A DNA stretch of 64,000 bases from Nocardioides acrostichi (GCF_015319165.1 NZ_JADIVZ010000014.1:29323-93322), one strand, 5' to 3'; shown: positions 8,672-19,682, counted from the stretch's first letter. Notes: generated by a model from the letters alone, not told the origin. Numbers and translations are program-made.

Positions 8672-9736
8672 ATGGGTGATTGGCTGGTGTCGGCCGACCT
8701 GCTCGCGCATAGCCGTTTCACGCTCTCGCCCTTGGCCGAGACCACCGCCGCACTCACGGTGCTGACGGGGCCGCGCGGTCCGTGGCAGCAGGCGTTCCAT
8801 GCCACCCATGCCGCGGCTTATGAGGCGATGCTCGCCGAGCATCCCGTGCGCCGCGAGCTCGGCGAGCGGGCGTGGCGTCCGCGACGAGGCACGGCGCCCG
8901 GGTGGATGGCCGACTTCCTCTCGATCGCGCCGGAGCGTGCCGGCGCCACGTTCGACGACGAGATCGACCTGCTCGGCCGGGAGTGGAGCGACGAGCGCAT
9001 CCGGGCGGCGCTGGTCGAGGTCCGGCCCGGCCCGCTGGCAACCTTGCTGATGCGCGACGGATTGCGGGAAGAGCTCGAGGCGCTGCTGCGGTGGGTGTGG
9101 ACGGCGACGCTCGAGGCCGACTGGCCGCGTCGCTCCCGCGTGCTCGAGGCCGACATCTTGAGTCGCACCACGCTGCTGGGCTCGCAGGGCTGGGCGGCCG
9201 TGGTGGCCAGCCTGGGCCAGCGGCGCGCCTGGCTCGGCGAGGGACGGCTGCGGATCAACGGCTACGACCTGCCCGACCGCGACCTCTCACGGGCGCGACA
9301 GCTGTGGTTCGTTCCGGTGCACTCGAACGGCTCATGGGTCGCCTGGCAGGAGCCGGAGCGCTACGCCATCGTTTACCCGGTCACCGGTGCACTGGCCCCG
9401 CCCGACGGCGCCCGCGGGGGCGAGTCCGCGCTGGCTCGGCTGCTCGGCGCGAACCGTGCCCGGGTGCTCGGCGCCCTCGATGACCCGCGCACCACGAGCC
9501 AGTTGGCCGCCACGACGGGGCTGCCGCTGGGCACGGTGGGTGGCCACCTGCGGGTGCTGTTGGAGTCCGGCCTGCTGCTGCGGCGCCGGGCCGGCCGCGA
9601 GGTGCTCTACTGGCGCACCGAGACCGGCGACGCACTGGTCGCCTCGGGTGGTGCATCGGGTGGTGCATCGGGTGGTGCATCGGGTGGACGCTCCGATGTG
9701 GCTGACGGTGGGCCGGATGTCGGGGGCCGCGGCTAG
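8672..9736 (+). CDS. ArsR-type winged-helix transcriptional regulator (DUF5937-like)
   Basis: A 354-residue protein. ATG at 8672 follows GAGGGCG. The N-terminal about 240 residues form a large uncharacterised domain (FTLSPLAETTAAL at the start is typical of long actinobacterial ArsR-like regulators); the DNA-binding winged helix is C-terminal: ALDDPRTTSQLAATTGLP, TVGGHLRVLLESGLLLRRRAG near 265-315. The protein ends in a Gly-Ala-Ser repeat encoded by a 12-bp tandem DNA repeat. Divergent from the MFS/gpx operon with a 58-bp gap, so it probably controls both. No metal-binding cysteines are seen, so it is not a metal sensor. Confidence 0.85.
   Translation: MGDWLVSADLLAHSRFTLSPLAETTAALTVLTGPRGPWQQAFHATHAAAYEAMLAEHPVRRELGERAWRPRRGTAPGWMADFLSIAPERAGATFDDEIDLLGREWSDERIRAALVEVRPGPLATLLMRDGLREELEALLRWVWTATLEADWPRRSRVLEADILSRTTLLGSQGWAAVVASLGQRRAWLGEGRLRINGYDLPDRDLSRARQLWFVPVHSNGSWVAWQEPERYAIVYPVTGALAPPDGARGGESALARLLGANRARVLGALDDPRTTSQLAATTGLPLGTVGGHLRVLLESGLLLRRRAGREVLYWRTETGDALVASGGASGGASGGASGGRSDVADGGPDVGGRG
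9644..9687 (+). repeat. 12-bp in-frame tandem repeat
   Basis: Unit tcgggtggtgca repeated three times plus eight bases, coding SGGA/GGAS repeats at the C-terminus of the ArsR-type regulator. One of three 12-bp coding repeats in this window (see also 51827 and 57649). Confidence 0.95.
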
Positions 9737-9745
9737 GTTCGACAC

Positions 9746-12550
<2,805 letters not shown>

Positions 12551-12560
12551 GGCGGCACTG

Positions 12561-13229
12561 ATGGCCGGACGCCGAGCGAGCTGGTGGTCACGCGCCTGGA
12601 CCCGGGCCATCGAGGAGTGCGTCTACGAGCAGCGCGACCTCACCCACGGACGCCGCATCGCACGGCAGGGCCTGGTCGGCGGCATCCGCGTCGTCCCGGG
12701 CCGCGCCATGGCAGCGGTCGAGGATCCGCGCGGCCCGTTCGCCGTGACGATCGAGGTGCCCGCGCTCGACGCCGTCGCCCAGGAGGCGCTCGTCGAGGTG
12801 CTCGCGGCCCAGGCGGGTCGGCTGGTCGCCCTGCTCGCCGGCGACCTGCCGCACGACCTGGTCGAGGCCATCGAGGAGGTCGGCGTCGAGCTGCTGCCCT
12901 ACGGCGGCGAGCTGACGGCGTCCTGCTCCTGCGAGCCGTGGGTCGACCCGTGCCGGCACGCCGTCGCCGTGCTCACCCGGCTCGGCACGATGCTCGACGC
13001 CGACCCGCTGGTGCTGTTGGCCCTGCGTGGCCTGCGCCGCGAGGATCTGCTCGCAAGGGTGCACGCGGCCGCCGGCCCCGACGAGCCGACCGACGCCGGT
13101 GCCACTCTCGAGGAGGTCGACGACGTCGACCTGGCCTACGACGCCGTCGTGCGCGCCGTCCGGCTGCTCCACTTGCTCGAGGCCGGCGAGCGCGACGAGA
13201 CGGATCCAGACCTCACGCACCTGCTCTGA
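12561..13229 (+). CDS. SWIM zinc-finger protein
   Basis: A 222-residue protein, ATG 10 bp after the SNF2 gene. The SWIM motif is CSCEPWVDPCRHAVAVL (CxC...CxH) near residues 120-137, expected to bind one zinc and DNA or protein. N-terminal part (VYEQRDLTHGRRIARQG) and ELLPYGGELTASCSC match proteins that accompany SNF2 helicases in actinobacteria. Almost certainly co-expressed and functionally linked with the helicase. This is the last intact ancestral-looking gene before the degraded island. Confidence 0.88.
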   Translation: MAGRRASWWSRAWTRAIEECVYEQRDLTHGRRIARQGLVGGIRVVPGRAMAAVEDPRGPFAVTIEVPALDAVAQEALVEVLAAQAGRLVALLAGDLPHDLVEAIEEVGVELLPYGGELTASCSCEPWVDPCRHAVAVLTRLGTMLDADPLVLLALRGLRREDLLARVHAAAGPDEPTDAGATLEEVDDVDLAYDAVVRAVRLLHLLEAGERDETDPDLTHLL

Positions 13230-13468
13230 TGCCGAGGTGCGGGCCCCTGGCCTCGCCTCATGAGGCGCCGTTACCGGGACGCTCTGCGGACAAGGCTTGC
13301 GGGGCGGGGACGGGAGCTGGCGCTCGGTGAGCTGCAGCATCGCCGCAGGTGGTTCGGCTTGCGGGACAAGAAACCACGTGCGCCTGCGCCCCTTTCATGC
13401 CCGATGAGCGGGCGTCTCTTTATGGCCAACGCCTGCCACTGGAGAGTCACCGGGCATCATCTTGACTC

Positions 13469-14328
13469 GTGTCAGCCCTCATGATGCCCGGAGCCCCCGT
13501 TGCCAACGCCGTGCTCGCCGACGTCTGTGCCCGCGCCACGGTTCTGGTCGCTGCTGGCCACGTTCCCGGCCTGGCCACTCTGCTCGTCGGTGACGACCCA
13601 GCCAGCGCTGGATACATCCGGATGAAACAAGAGAAGGCCGCCGAGCTGGGCTTCACTTCTCCGCATGTGCACTTGCCGAGCAGTGCCACGCAGGCCGACG
13701 TGCTCCCGGTGATCTCGGACTTCAATGCCGACGCGGCGGTGGACGCCATGCTGTTCCAGCACCCTGCGCCCGGCACATCGACTACGACGCGGCGCTCGCG
13801 ACGGTCGACCCCGACAAGGACGTCGACGGTATGCAGCCGGTCAATGTCGGGCGTCTCGCTCTCGGGCTGCCTGGGCCGGTCGCATGCACTCCCGCCGGTA
13901 TCGAGGCGCTGCTGGCCTACTACGAGATCCAGGTCGCCGGCCAAGACGTCTGCATCAATGGGCGGGGTGCCACCATTGGTCGTCCGCTGGCCCTGTTGCT
14001 CTCCCAGAAGCGGGACACGGCGAATGCCGCCGTCACCGTGGTTCACACTGGGGTTCCAGGTTGGGCTGAGCACACTCGCCGCGCCAGCATCGTCATCGCT
14101 GCCGCGGGCGTTCCAGGGATGATTCGCCCCGAACACCTGACCCCCGGTGTCACCGTCGTTGGCGCGGGCGTGCGCTACGAAGGGCGACGTCTGCTGCCCG
14201 ATGTTGACGAGTCCTGCGAGGCCATCGCCGGTGCCATCACGCCCCGACTCGGCGGAGTCGGCCCGACCACGATCGCCATGCTGTTCCGAAACGCGGTCGA
14301 GGCAGCCGAGCGCCACGCGAGAATCTGA
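13469..14328 (+). pseudogene. folD: Frameshifted folD, methylenetetrahydrofolate dehydrogenase/cyclohydrolase
   Basis: GTG at 13469 opens a FolD N-terminus (VPGLATLLVGDDPASAGYI, MKQEKAAELGF with the catalytic Lys region). The frame breaks between HPAP and HIDYDAAL near 13765-13775, consistent with loss of one base; the other frame then continues TVDPDKDVDGMQPVNVG, INGRGATIGRPLALLL and GVGPTTIAMLFRNAVEA to TGA at 14326-14328. Joined, the product would be about 286 residues, full FolD length. FolD interconverts methylene-, methenyl- and 10-formyl-THF, the cofactor for the AICAR transformylase gene 0.8 kb downstream. Either a pseudogene or a sequencing error; neighbouring decay favours the former. 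Confidence 0.85.
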
Positions 14329-14434
14329 GCCCCTCGAAACGCCCGGATCTGCCTGCGGGCTCAGGCGATGTGCGGATGGAATCGTCGATCGGCGGTGAGC
14401 CGGCTGAGTCGGTGCTTGTGGGACAGTGACGTTG

Positions 14435-14971
14435 ATGAGTGATGCCGCCCGGGGCCCGATAGGACGCCGGTTCATCTTCACTGGCATGGCATGGCAGGGT
14501 CGGGGAAGACCACCTTCGCCCTTGCGCTCGCTGCCAAGACCGGCTTGCCGGTCATTCATCTGGACCTTCACTTCTGGAAGCCCGGATGGGTTGCACCGTT
14601 GGAGACGGAGTGGCGCGAGAAGCAACGCCGCGTGTTCGCCGCCGATGCCTGGATCGCCGACGGCAATTACGACGAGACGCTCGCTGTCCGTCTCGAACGC
14701 GCGGACACGGTGGTGGTTCTCGACTTGCCCTGGTGGCTGTGCGCGGGACGCACGCTTGTTCGCGGCTTTCGCATGCCGGGCGAGCTGCCCGCAGGGTGCG
14801 ACTATTCTTCCTGGCGGCGGTTGCGCGACGAGTGGCGATTGGCCGCCCCTCGTCTGCCTTAATCACCAGTTAGAACCGGCCCGCGAACGCGAGATTATCT
14901 CGCAGCACGGGGAGCATGTTGCCCTTCACGTGCTCAGGTCCAAACGGGCGGTCAGGGAGCTCCTCGGCTGA
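14435..14971 (+). pseudogene. Frameshifted P-loop kinase (FlaR/adenylate-kinase-like)
   Basis: Reading starts MSDAARGPIGRRFIFTGMA in one frame; Walker A GMAGSGKTTFA is completed only in the next frame, because atggc is duplicated in tandem at 14486-14495 (5-bp insertion). The second frame runs LPVIHLDLHFWKPGW, WIADGNYDETL and VVVLDLPWWLC, features of the 'DNA topology modulation' FlaR-like kinases, to a stop at 14860-14862. The family's C-terminal block (HVLRSKRAVRELLG) reappears in the original frame before TGA at 14971, so a second indel lies near 14850-14870. A shortened product from ATG 14491 is possible but would lack the first strand. Confidence 0.75.
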
Positions 14972-14974
14972 CAC

Positions 14975-15003
14975 TTGACGTCTGATCAAGACGCACTTCT
15001 ATG
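14975..15003 (+). promoter_or_regulatory. Candidate sigma-70-type promoter for the riboswitch transcript
   Basis: TTGACG at 14975-14980 and TCTATG at 14998-15003 are separated by 17 bp, placing a start about 45 bp before the ZTP aptamer. The -10 match is weak. Supported mainly by position between the broken kinase gene and the riboswitch. Confidence 0.4.
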
Positions 15004-15054
15004 CCGCGATCCTCTCGTAGCCGATGACGGTGAAGTTCGCCATGGGGATAATCG

Positions 15055-15126
15055 CGGGAGACGACTGGCGTTGGGTGGGTGACCACCAGGGAGTTGCGTC
15101 GGAGCGCATCGACCGCCTGGGTGCCT
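15055..15126 (+). ncRNA. ZTP (pfl) riboswitch
   Basis: The segment carries the conserved ZTP aptamer pieces in order: gggagacgactggcg, the hairpin ggtgggtgaccacc followed by agggag, a variable stem tgcg-tcgga-gcgca, and the hallmark gaccgcctggg. The TGGCG of the 5' part can pair with CGCC of the 3' part to form the known pseudoknot. These RNAs sense ZMP/ZTP (AICAR ribotide), which accumulates when 10-formyl-THF is scarce, and switch on purine and one-carbon genes. The gene just downstream is an AICAR transformylase, a typical target. Assigned by eye against the remembered consensus. Confidence 0.88.
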
Positions 15127-15140
15127 CCTCAAACGAGGAG
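15125..15140 (+). promoter_or_regulatory. Shine-Dalgarno-sequestering hairpin (expression platform)
   Basis: ctcctc-aaac-gaggag forms a 6-bp stem whose 3' arm (15135-15140) is the ribosome site of the AICAR transformylase, 6 nt before its ATG at 15147. Flanking gcc/ggc can extend it. It directly abuts the aptamer's gcctggg, so ligand-stabilised pseudoknot formation could compete with it: a translational ON switch is inferred. Confidence 0.75.
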
Positions 15141-15146
15141 CGTGGC

Positions 15147-16265
15147 ATGCGGTACGGAATGAATCCCCACCAGGCGGCCCGGGTGGTCGGCGACGCGAGG
15201 CACGTTCGCGTCCTGAACGGCGAACCGTCTTTGATCAACTGGCTGGATTTGCTGAACGCCTGGATGCTGGTCCGTGATGTGCGTTGCGCGGTGGGCCAGC
15301 CGGCGGCGGCGTCTTTCAAGCACGTCTCGCCAGCTGGGGTCGCCGTCGCCGGGCCGATCGACCCGTGCGCCGCCGAGCTGTGGCGTGTTGATCGAGGTGC
15401 GAGCGGCTCACTGCTGTCGGCCTACGTCCGGGCACGCGATGTCGACCCCAAGTCGTCCTTCGGGGATGCGATCGCGTTGTCCGAGCCATGCGACGTCGCG
15501 ACCGCGCAGTTCATCGGTCAGGTCATCGCCGACGCGGTCATCGCCCCAGGGTTCGAACCAGAGGCGCTCGCCATCCTGAACCGGAAGAAGACGGGCAGGT
15601 TCCTGGTCGTTGAGGTGGACCCGAGCTACGACCCGCCGCAGCATGAGGCGCGCGAACTGTTCGGAGTGCGCCTGGAGCAGGAACGCGATGACGCGACGCT
15701 CGGCGCCGACCTCGACGAGACACCGTTTCGGAACGACGCGCTGCTCGGGCTCGCCACGCTGCGCTACACCCAGTCCAACTCTGTGTGCGTGGGGAAGGAC
15801 GGCATGGTGCTCGGGATCGGCGCCGGCCAGCAAAACCGGGTGGACTGCACCCGCCTTGCGGGCACAAAGGCACAGACGTGGTGGCTTCGACGCCACCAGA
15901 TCATCCAGGCGCTGCACGCGCCAGACCTGCCCAGACAGGACCTGCTCAACTGGCAGATCCGATTCGCCGAGCAGACCCTCACCCGCAACCAGACCCAGCA
16001 ACTTGCCCGACTGTTCGGTGCCGAGGTCCTGGCCGACTACCGCGACCCGGGCTGGCGGCTGGAGTGGGCCGCACGCTGGTCTGGCCTGGTGATGTGCTCG
16101 GACGGGTTCATACCCTTCCGCGACAACGTCGACCTGGCCGCCCAGCTAGGGGTGACAACGCTCGTCGAGCCTGGCGGGTCAGTCCGGACCTCGGAGGTTG
16201 CCGCCGCCGCGGCAGAGCACGGCATCGTTCACGCAACCACCGGACTGCGCCTGTTCCACCACTGA
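15147..16265 (+). CDS. Stand-alone AICAR transformylase (PurH C-terminal domain only)
   Basis: A 372-residue protein equivalent to the transformylase half of bifunctional PurH, without the IMP cyclohydrolase (MGS) half. It starts MRYGMNPHQ, the domain's usual first motif; ATG at 15147 is preceded by GAGGAG. The catalytic Lys-His pair is in SFKHVSPAG (Lys58-His59), and LRYTQSNSVC is the conserved substrate/folate block. The frame is open 41 codons further upstream, but that part is the riboswitch. The enzyme transfers a formyl group from 10-formyl-THF to AICAR (ZMP), the very ligand sensed by the leader. Intact while its neighbours are decayed. Alternative: a family member acting on an AICAR-like compound. 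Confidence 0.9.
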   Translation: MRYGMNPHQAARVVGDARHVRVLNGEPSLINWLDLLNAWMLVRDVRCAVGQPAAASFKHVSPAGVAVAGPIDPCAAELWRVDRGASGSLLSAYVRARDVDPKSSFGDAIALSEPCDVATAQFIGQVIADAVIAPGFEPEALAILNRKKTGRFLVVEVDPSYDPPQHEARELFGVRLEQERDDATLGADLDETPFRNDALLGLATLRYTQSNSVCVGKDGMVLGIGAGQQNRVDCTRLAGTKAQTWWLRRHQIIQALHAPDLPRQDLLNWQIRFAEQTLTRNQTQQLARLFGAEVLADYRDPGWRLEWAARWSGLVMCSDGFIPFRDNVDLAAQLGVTTLVEPGGSVRTSEVAAAAAEHGIVHATTGLRLFHH

Positions 16266-16283
16266 CATCTCACGAGCGACGGC

Positions 16284-16943
16284 CTACGAACGTGTTCTCT
16301 TCCGGCCGGTCCGCGGGTATTGCGTTGCCGATAAGGGATCGTCGGAGGCGATAAGGGGGACGAACCAGTACGCCATGTGGATCCCGGTGCGCCAGTAGGG
16401 ATCCAGGCCGTCGGGGAGGAAGGCTCGGCGGATGCGGGAGCTCTGCCCGTCGGCTCCCACCAGTAGATCGAAGCCCTCGCTGGTGCCGTCGGAGAACCGT
16501 GCGGTCATCTGGCTGTCGTCCTGGTCGAAGCCAGCCACGCTCACGCCGAAGCGGTACTCGACGTGGTCACGGGTCGCATCGTTGAGGATCCGCACGAGGT
16601 CGCCGCGCATGATCTCGTACTCCGAGGTGAGCGTCTGGCGTCCCTTGCCCGAGGTGTTGGCCATGATGGTCGCACGCGGCTTGCCGTTGGCGTTCACAAA
16701 CGCGACGCCGGGCTCGTCGACCAGGTTGTTCTTGAACTCCCCGAGCAACCCCATGGCGTCGGCGGCGTCGATGCCCTGCCCTCTCAGGTCGACCTGGGCG
16801 CCGTAGGCGCGCAGTTCGGGGAACCGTTCGGCAACCACCACACGATGGCCACCGCGCGCCAGCCAGAACGCGAGCGCCTGTCCAGCAACTCCAGCGCCGG
16901 CGATGAGGACGTTCAGCGGACGCGACTTGGGCCCGATACTCAT
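16284..16943 (-). pseudogene. Truncated FAD-dependent monooxygenase (PHBH/TetX-like)
   Basis: Reading from ATG 16941-16943 gives MSIGPKSRPLNVLIAGAGVAG, a GxGxxG FAD-binding Rossmann start, then LRGQGIDAADAMGLL and LLVGADGQSSRIRR (GD-type motif near residue 160). At about 219 residues it ends soon after WRTGIHMAYWFVPL, whereas this family is about 380-410 residues, so the C-terminal half, including the second FAD-contact motif, is lost. Flavoprotein hydroxylases of this group modify aromatics or antibiotics. It is divergent from a TetR remnant, the usual regulator pairing, and both members are broken. Confidence 0.8.
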
Positions 16944-16981
16944 CGCAATCCACTGCGACAGCACCGCTGCCCCAGCCTTCG

Positions 16982-17352
16982 GACGACTGGCGAGAGTGGT
17001 TCCTGGAGAACACGCGCAGCTTGCGACGGACGCTGCTCCTCCGCGCGACGGTGCGCGCCTGCACGCCGGCATCCTCCCCGGCGGTGACGACCTAGGCAGG
17101 ATCGCCCACAAGATGGCGTTCCTGGCGGCCTCAGGCGTTCTGGAAGCAGACGCCCAGATGGCGATGCTCGCCGCCAGCCGCTACACCGTTGGGTGTGTCC
17201 TCGAAGAGCAGGCCGACGGGCCCGTCGACGTCGACGCACGGCAACTGATCATTCCGCACATCGACCACGACGCAGCCTTCGAGGCCGGCCTGACGCTGAT
17301 CCTCCACGGCCTCGTGGCACGCCTGCAGGCACAGGCCGACAGCAACCGCTAG
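16982..17352 (+). pseudogene. TetR-family regulator remnant (C-terminal domain)
   Basis: From 16982 one frame reads DDWREWFLENTRSLRRTLL, the beginning of a TetR_C (tetracycline-repressor-class) ligand domain. Near 17040 the continuation shifts to another frame, RDGARLHAGILPG through RIAHKMAFLAASGVLEADAQ, YTVGCVLEEQ and LTLILHGLVARLQAQ, to TAG at 17352. The helix-turn-helix N-terminus is missing: upstream is the start of the divergent monooxygenase. So it lacks the DNA-binding half and has an internal frameshift. Clearly non-functional as a repressor. Confidence 0.78.
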
Positions 17353-17371
17353 AAGCAGCAAGGCGCCGCAA

Positions 17372-17429
17372 GGGTCTGCCCCCGGTCTGGTTGACACTCC
17401 GGCGTGTCAACCAGACGCGGGGCAGACCC
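17372..17429. repeat. 26-bp near-perfect inverted repeat with 6-bp centre
   Basis: Left arm 17372-17397 (gggtctgcccc..ttgacac) and right arm 17404-17429 match as reverse complements except for a swapped CG/GC dinucleotide; centre is tccggc. The arms look like insertion-sequence ends joined back to back, or a very strong hairpin. The rest of 17353-17658 shows no gene. No transposase is adjacent. Confidence 0.9.
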
Positions 17430-17658
17430 CTCCAGGTTGTCACCAACTGCGGATGCGACGAGCGCGGATTGCGGTCGGCAGCGTAGCGGCGCGGCGGGCC
17501 TCCAAGACGCCGCCTGCTGGACCAACGAGCTGACCTGCCGCCGAGCGGGTCGCCGCGCACTGCGATTCCCCAGTGCCAGGGACGGGTCAGCGTGATCTCC
17601 GCCAGCGGTGGCAGGGCGCAAGCGTGGTGCGGCTGGTCTCACCGGTTCCTCGCACGTG

Positions 17659-18018
17659 TCACGCCACCCGTTCGCGCGGGGTGAGCCGGTCGAGCACCAC
17701 GTGCAGGGCCGCTCCCACGGTGTCGGCCAGCGCCATCTCGTCGAGCACCTCCTCGGCCGGGTCGGGTGCGCTACAGCCCGGATCGACCTCCGGTGCGGGC
17801 TCGGGGGTGCGGCGGCGCAGCTGGTCGAGGCAGAGTCGCGTGGTGACCGTCGTGAGCCAGCCCGGCGGGTTCTCGACGGCGCTCGCGTCGGTGCCGTGCA
17901 GTCGCAGCCACGCCTGCTGCACGACGTCCTCCGCCTCGGCGGGGTCGCCGAGCACGCGTGCGGCGAGACGGGTCAGTCGCGGCCGTTCGGCCTCGAACGC
18001 GAGCGTGGGGTCGGGCAT
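17659..18018 (-). pseudogene. ECF sigma-70 factor truncated before region 4
   Basis: From ATG 18016-18018 the product has sigma region 2 (RLAARVLGDPAEAEDVVQQAWLRL, then PPGWLTTVTTRLCLDQLRRR) and a linker ending VVLDRLTPRERVA, exactly where region 4 begins; it then stops after 119 residues instead of the usual 180-300. The bases beyond the stop show no sigma homology in any frame, so this is a junction rather than a frameshift. It marks the right edge of the degraded island. Without region 4 it cannot recognise a -35 element in the normal way. Confidence 0.82.
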
Positions 18019-18170
18019 GCGCCGCTCCTGGATCGATGGTGGCTCTCACGAGGGTGACGCATGCCGGAGCCCGGGTGTGACAGCGACGGCGACGTGCGCG
18101 CCGTCGCCTCCGAGCCCTCGCCCACGCCGAGGGCGGGGCCGGCCAGCCGTCGCGCCCGTAGCGTGGAGAC

Positions 18171-19649
18171 ATGACCATCGCGCTGGGCACCCGCTTCGCC
18201 GACGCGTTCCCCGAGCTGGCGGTGCCGTGGCAGGGCGAGGAGGCACCCGCCCCGAGCCTGCTGCTGCTCAACGAGCCGCTCGCCGCCGACCTGGGCCTCG
18301 AGGTCGGTTGGCTGCGCAGCGACGAGGGCCTCGCGTTCCTGCAGGGCCGCCACGTGCCGGACGCCGCCCGCCCGGTCGCACAGGGGTACGCCGGCCACCA
18401 GTTCGGCGGCTACTCGCCCCGACTCGGCGACGGTCGCGCGCTGCTGCTCGGCGAGCTGACCCTGGCCGACGGGGGTCTGCGCGACCTGCACCTCAAGGGC
18501 TCGGGGCGCACGCCGTGGTCGCGCGGCGGTGACGGCCTGGCGGTGGTGGGTCCGATGCTGCGCGAGTACGTCGTGTCGGAGGCGATGCACGCCCTCGGCG
18601 TGCCCACGACCCGCTCGCTCGCGGTCACGGCCACCGGGCGCGACGTCCGGCGTGAGGTGGTGCTGCCGGGCGCCGTGCTGGCGCGGGTGGCGAGCAGCCA
18701 CCTGCGGGTCGGCACCTTCCAGTACGCCGCCGCGATGGTGGCCGCCGGGCAGGCCGACCTCGACCTGCTGCAGCGGCTGGTCGACCACGCGATCGCCCGG
18801 CATCACCCCGACGCCGGCGAGGCGGCCAACCCGGCGCTGGCGCTGCTGGAGGCGGTGTCGAACGTGCAGGCCGAGCTGGTCGCGCAGTGGATGGGCCTCG
18901 GGTTCGTGCACGGCGTGCTCAACACCGACAACGTGCTGCTCTCGGGCGAGACCGTCGACTACGGGCCCTGCGCCTTCCTCGACGCCTTCGACGCGAGCGC
19001 GGTGTTCAGCTCGATCGACGAGCAGGGGCGGTACGCGTTCGGCAACCAGCCGAGCATCACGCAGTGGAACCTCTCGCGGTTCGCCGAGACGCTGCTGCCG
19101 CTCATCGCGCGAGACAGCGGGGGTGACCAGGACCAGGCGGTGGCCCTCGCCGTCGAGGTGCTCGAACGGTTCCCGGCGCGGTACGGCGACGCCTACGCCG
19201 CGCGGATGGCGGCCAAGCTCGGACTGCCGGTGACGGCTGGTCGCCCGGGGGAGGGCGTCGTCCCGATCGTCGAGCAGCTGCTGGCGCTGCTCCAGGCCGA
19301 GCACCCCGACCTCACCGGGTTCTTCCGCGACCTCTCCTCCGCCGCGCGGGGGAACCTCGACCCCGCCCGCGACCGGTTCGTCGAGCGCACGGCGTTCGAC
19401 GCGTGGGCCGAGCAGTGGCTGCGCCGGGAGCCCGACGTCGACGCGATGGACGCCGTCAACCCGGTCTACATCCCGCGCAACCACCTGGTCGAGCAGGCGC
19501 TCGACGCGGCGACGTCCGGCGACCTCACGCCTGTCGAGACGCTGCTCGAGGCCGTCACCGACCCCTTCACCGAACGCCCCGGCCTGGAGGCCTACACCCA
19601 ACCCGCCCCCGACTCCTTCGGCCGCTACGTCACCTACTGCGGCACGTGA
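18171..19649 (+). CDS. selO: Protein adenylyltransferase SelO (YdiU)
   Basis: A 492-residue SelO pseudokinase that transfers AMP from ATP to Ser/Thr/Tyr of proteins, linked in other bacteria to redox stress. Motifs: AGHQFGGYSPRLGDGRA, LKGSGRTPWSRGGDG (nucleotide-binding loop), RVASSHLRVGTFQY, and HGVLNTDN followed by DYGPCAFLD, the inverted metal- and base-contact region. It ends YVTYCGT, where other SelO proteins have a terminal Cys or Sec; here it is Cys (TGC). ATG at 18171 gives MTIALGTRFADAFPEL, the normal start. Slightly longer than many actinobacterial homologs but complete. Confidence 0.95.
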   Translation: MTIALGTRFADAFPELAVPWQGEEAPAPSLLLLNEPLAADLGLEVGWLRSDEGLAFLQGRHVPDAARPVAQGYAGHQFGGYSPRLGDGRALLLGELTLADGGLRDLHLKGSGRTPWSRGGDGLAVVGPMLREYVVSEAMHALGVPTTRSLAVTATGRDVRREVVLPGAVLARVASSHLRVGTFQYAAAMVAAGQADLDLLQRLVDHAIARHHPDAGEAANPALALLEAVSNVQAELVAQWMGLGFVHGVLNTDNVLLSGETVDYGPCAFLDAFDASAVFSSIDEQGRYAFGNQPSITQWNLSRFAETLLPLIARDSGGDQDQAVALAVEVLERFPARYGDAYAARMAAKLGLPVTAGRPGEGVVPIVEQLLALLQAEHPDLTGFFRDLSSAARGNLDPARDRFVERTAFDAWAEQWLRREPDVDAMDAVNPVYIPRNHLVEQALDAATSGDLTPVETLLEAVTDPFTERPGLEAYTQPAPDSFGRYVTYCGT

Positions 19650-19682
19650 ACGCGGCCGGGGTGTGGGGACTACCGCCCCCGC

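Larger units (their letters stand above)
13230..17658. mobile_element. Degraded accessory island (boundaries approximate)
   Basis: A 4.4-kb stretch between the SWIM gene and a truncated sigma factor. It contains a frameshifted folD, a twice-frameshifted kinase, an intact AICAR transformylase with ZTP riboswitch, a truncated FAD monooxygenase, a broken TetR and a long inverted repeat. Gene decay here contrasts with intact genes on both sides, and the ECF sigma gene at its right edge stops abruptly before region 4. No integrase or transposase is visible, so the mechanism of entry is inferred only. The first 239 bp (13230-13468) hold no gene I can support; I looked for a ZTP-type RNA there and did not find one. 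Confidence 0.55.

Noticed and set aside
7393..8679. A 428-codon plus-strand frame antisense to the MFS gene
   Set aside because: Its product is Arg/Gln/Gly-rich without structure, while the minus strand gives a regular 12-helix transporter coupled to gpx.
13230..13468. A second ZTP-type riboswitch before folD
   Set aside because: Fragments such as gagctggcgctcggtgagc hint at it, but the gaccgcctggg hallmark and the central hairpin are missing.
15024..15146. 41-codon N-terminal extension of the AICAR transformylase
   Set aside because: These bases form the ZTP aptamer and expression platform, and the protein family starts at MRYGMNPHQ with its own ribosome site.
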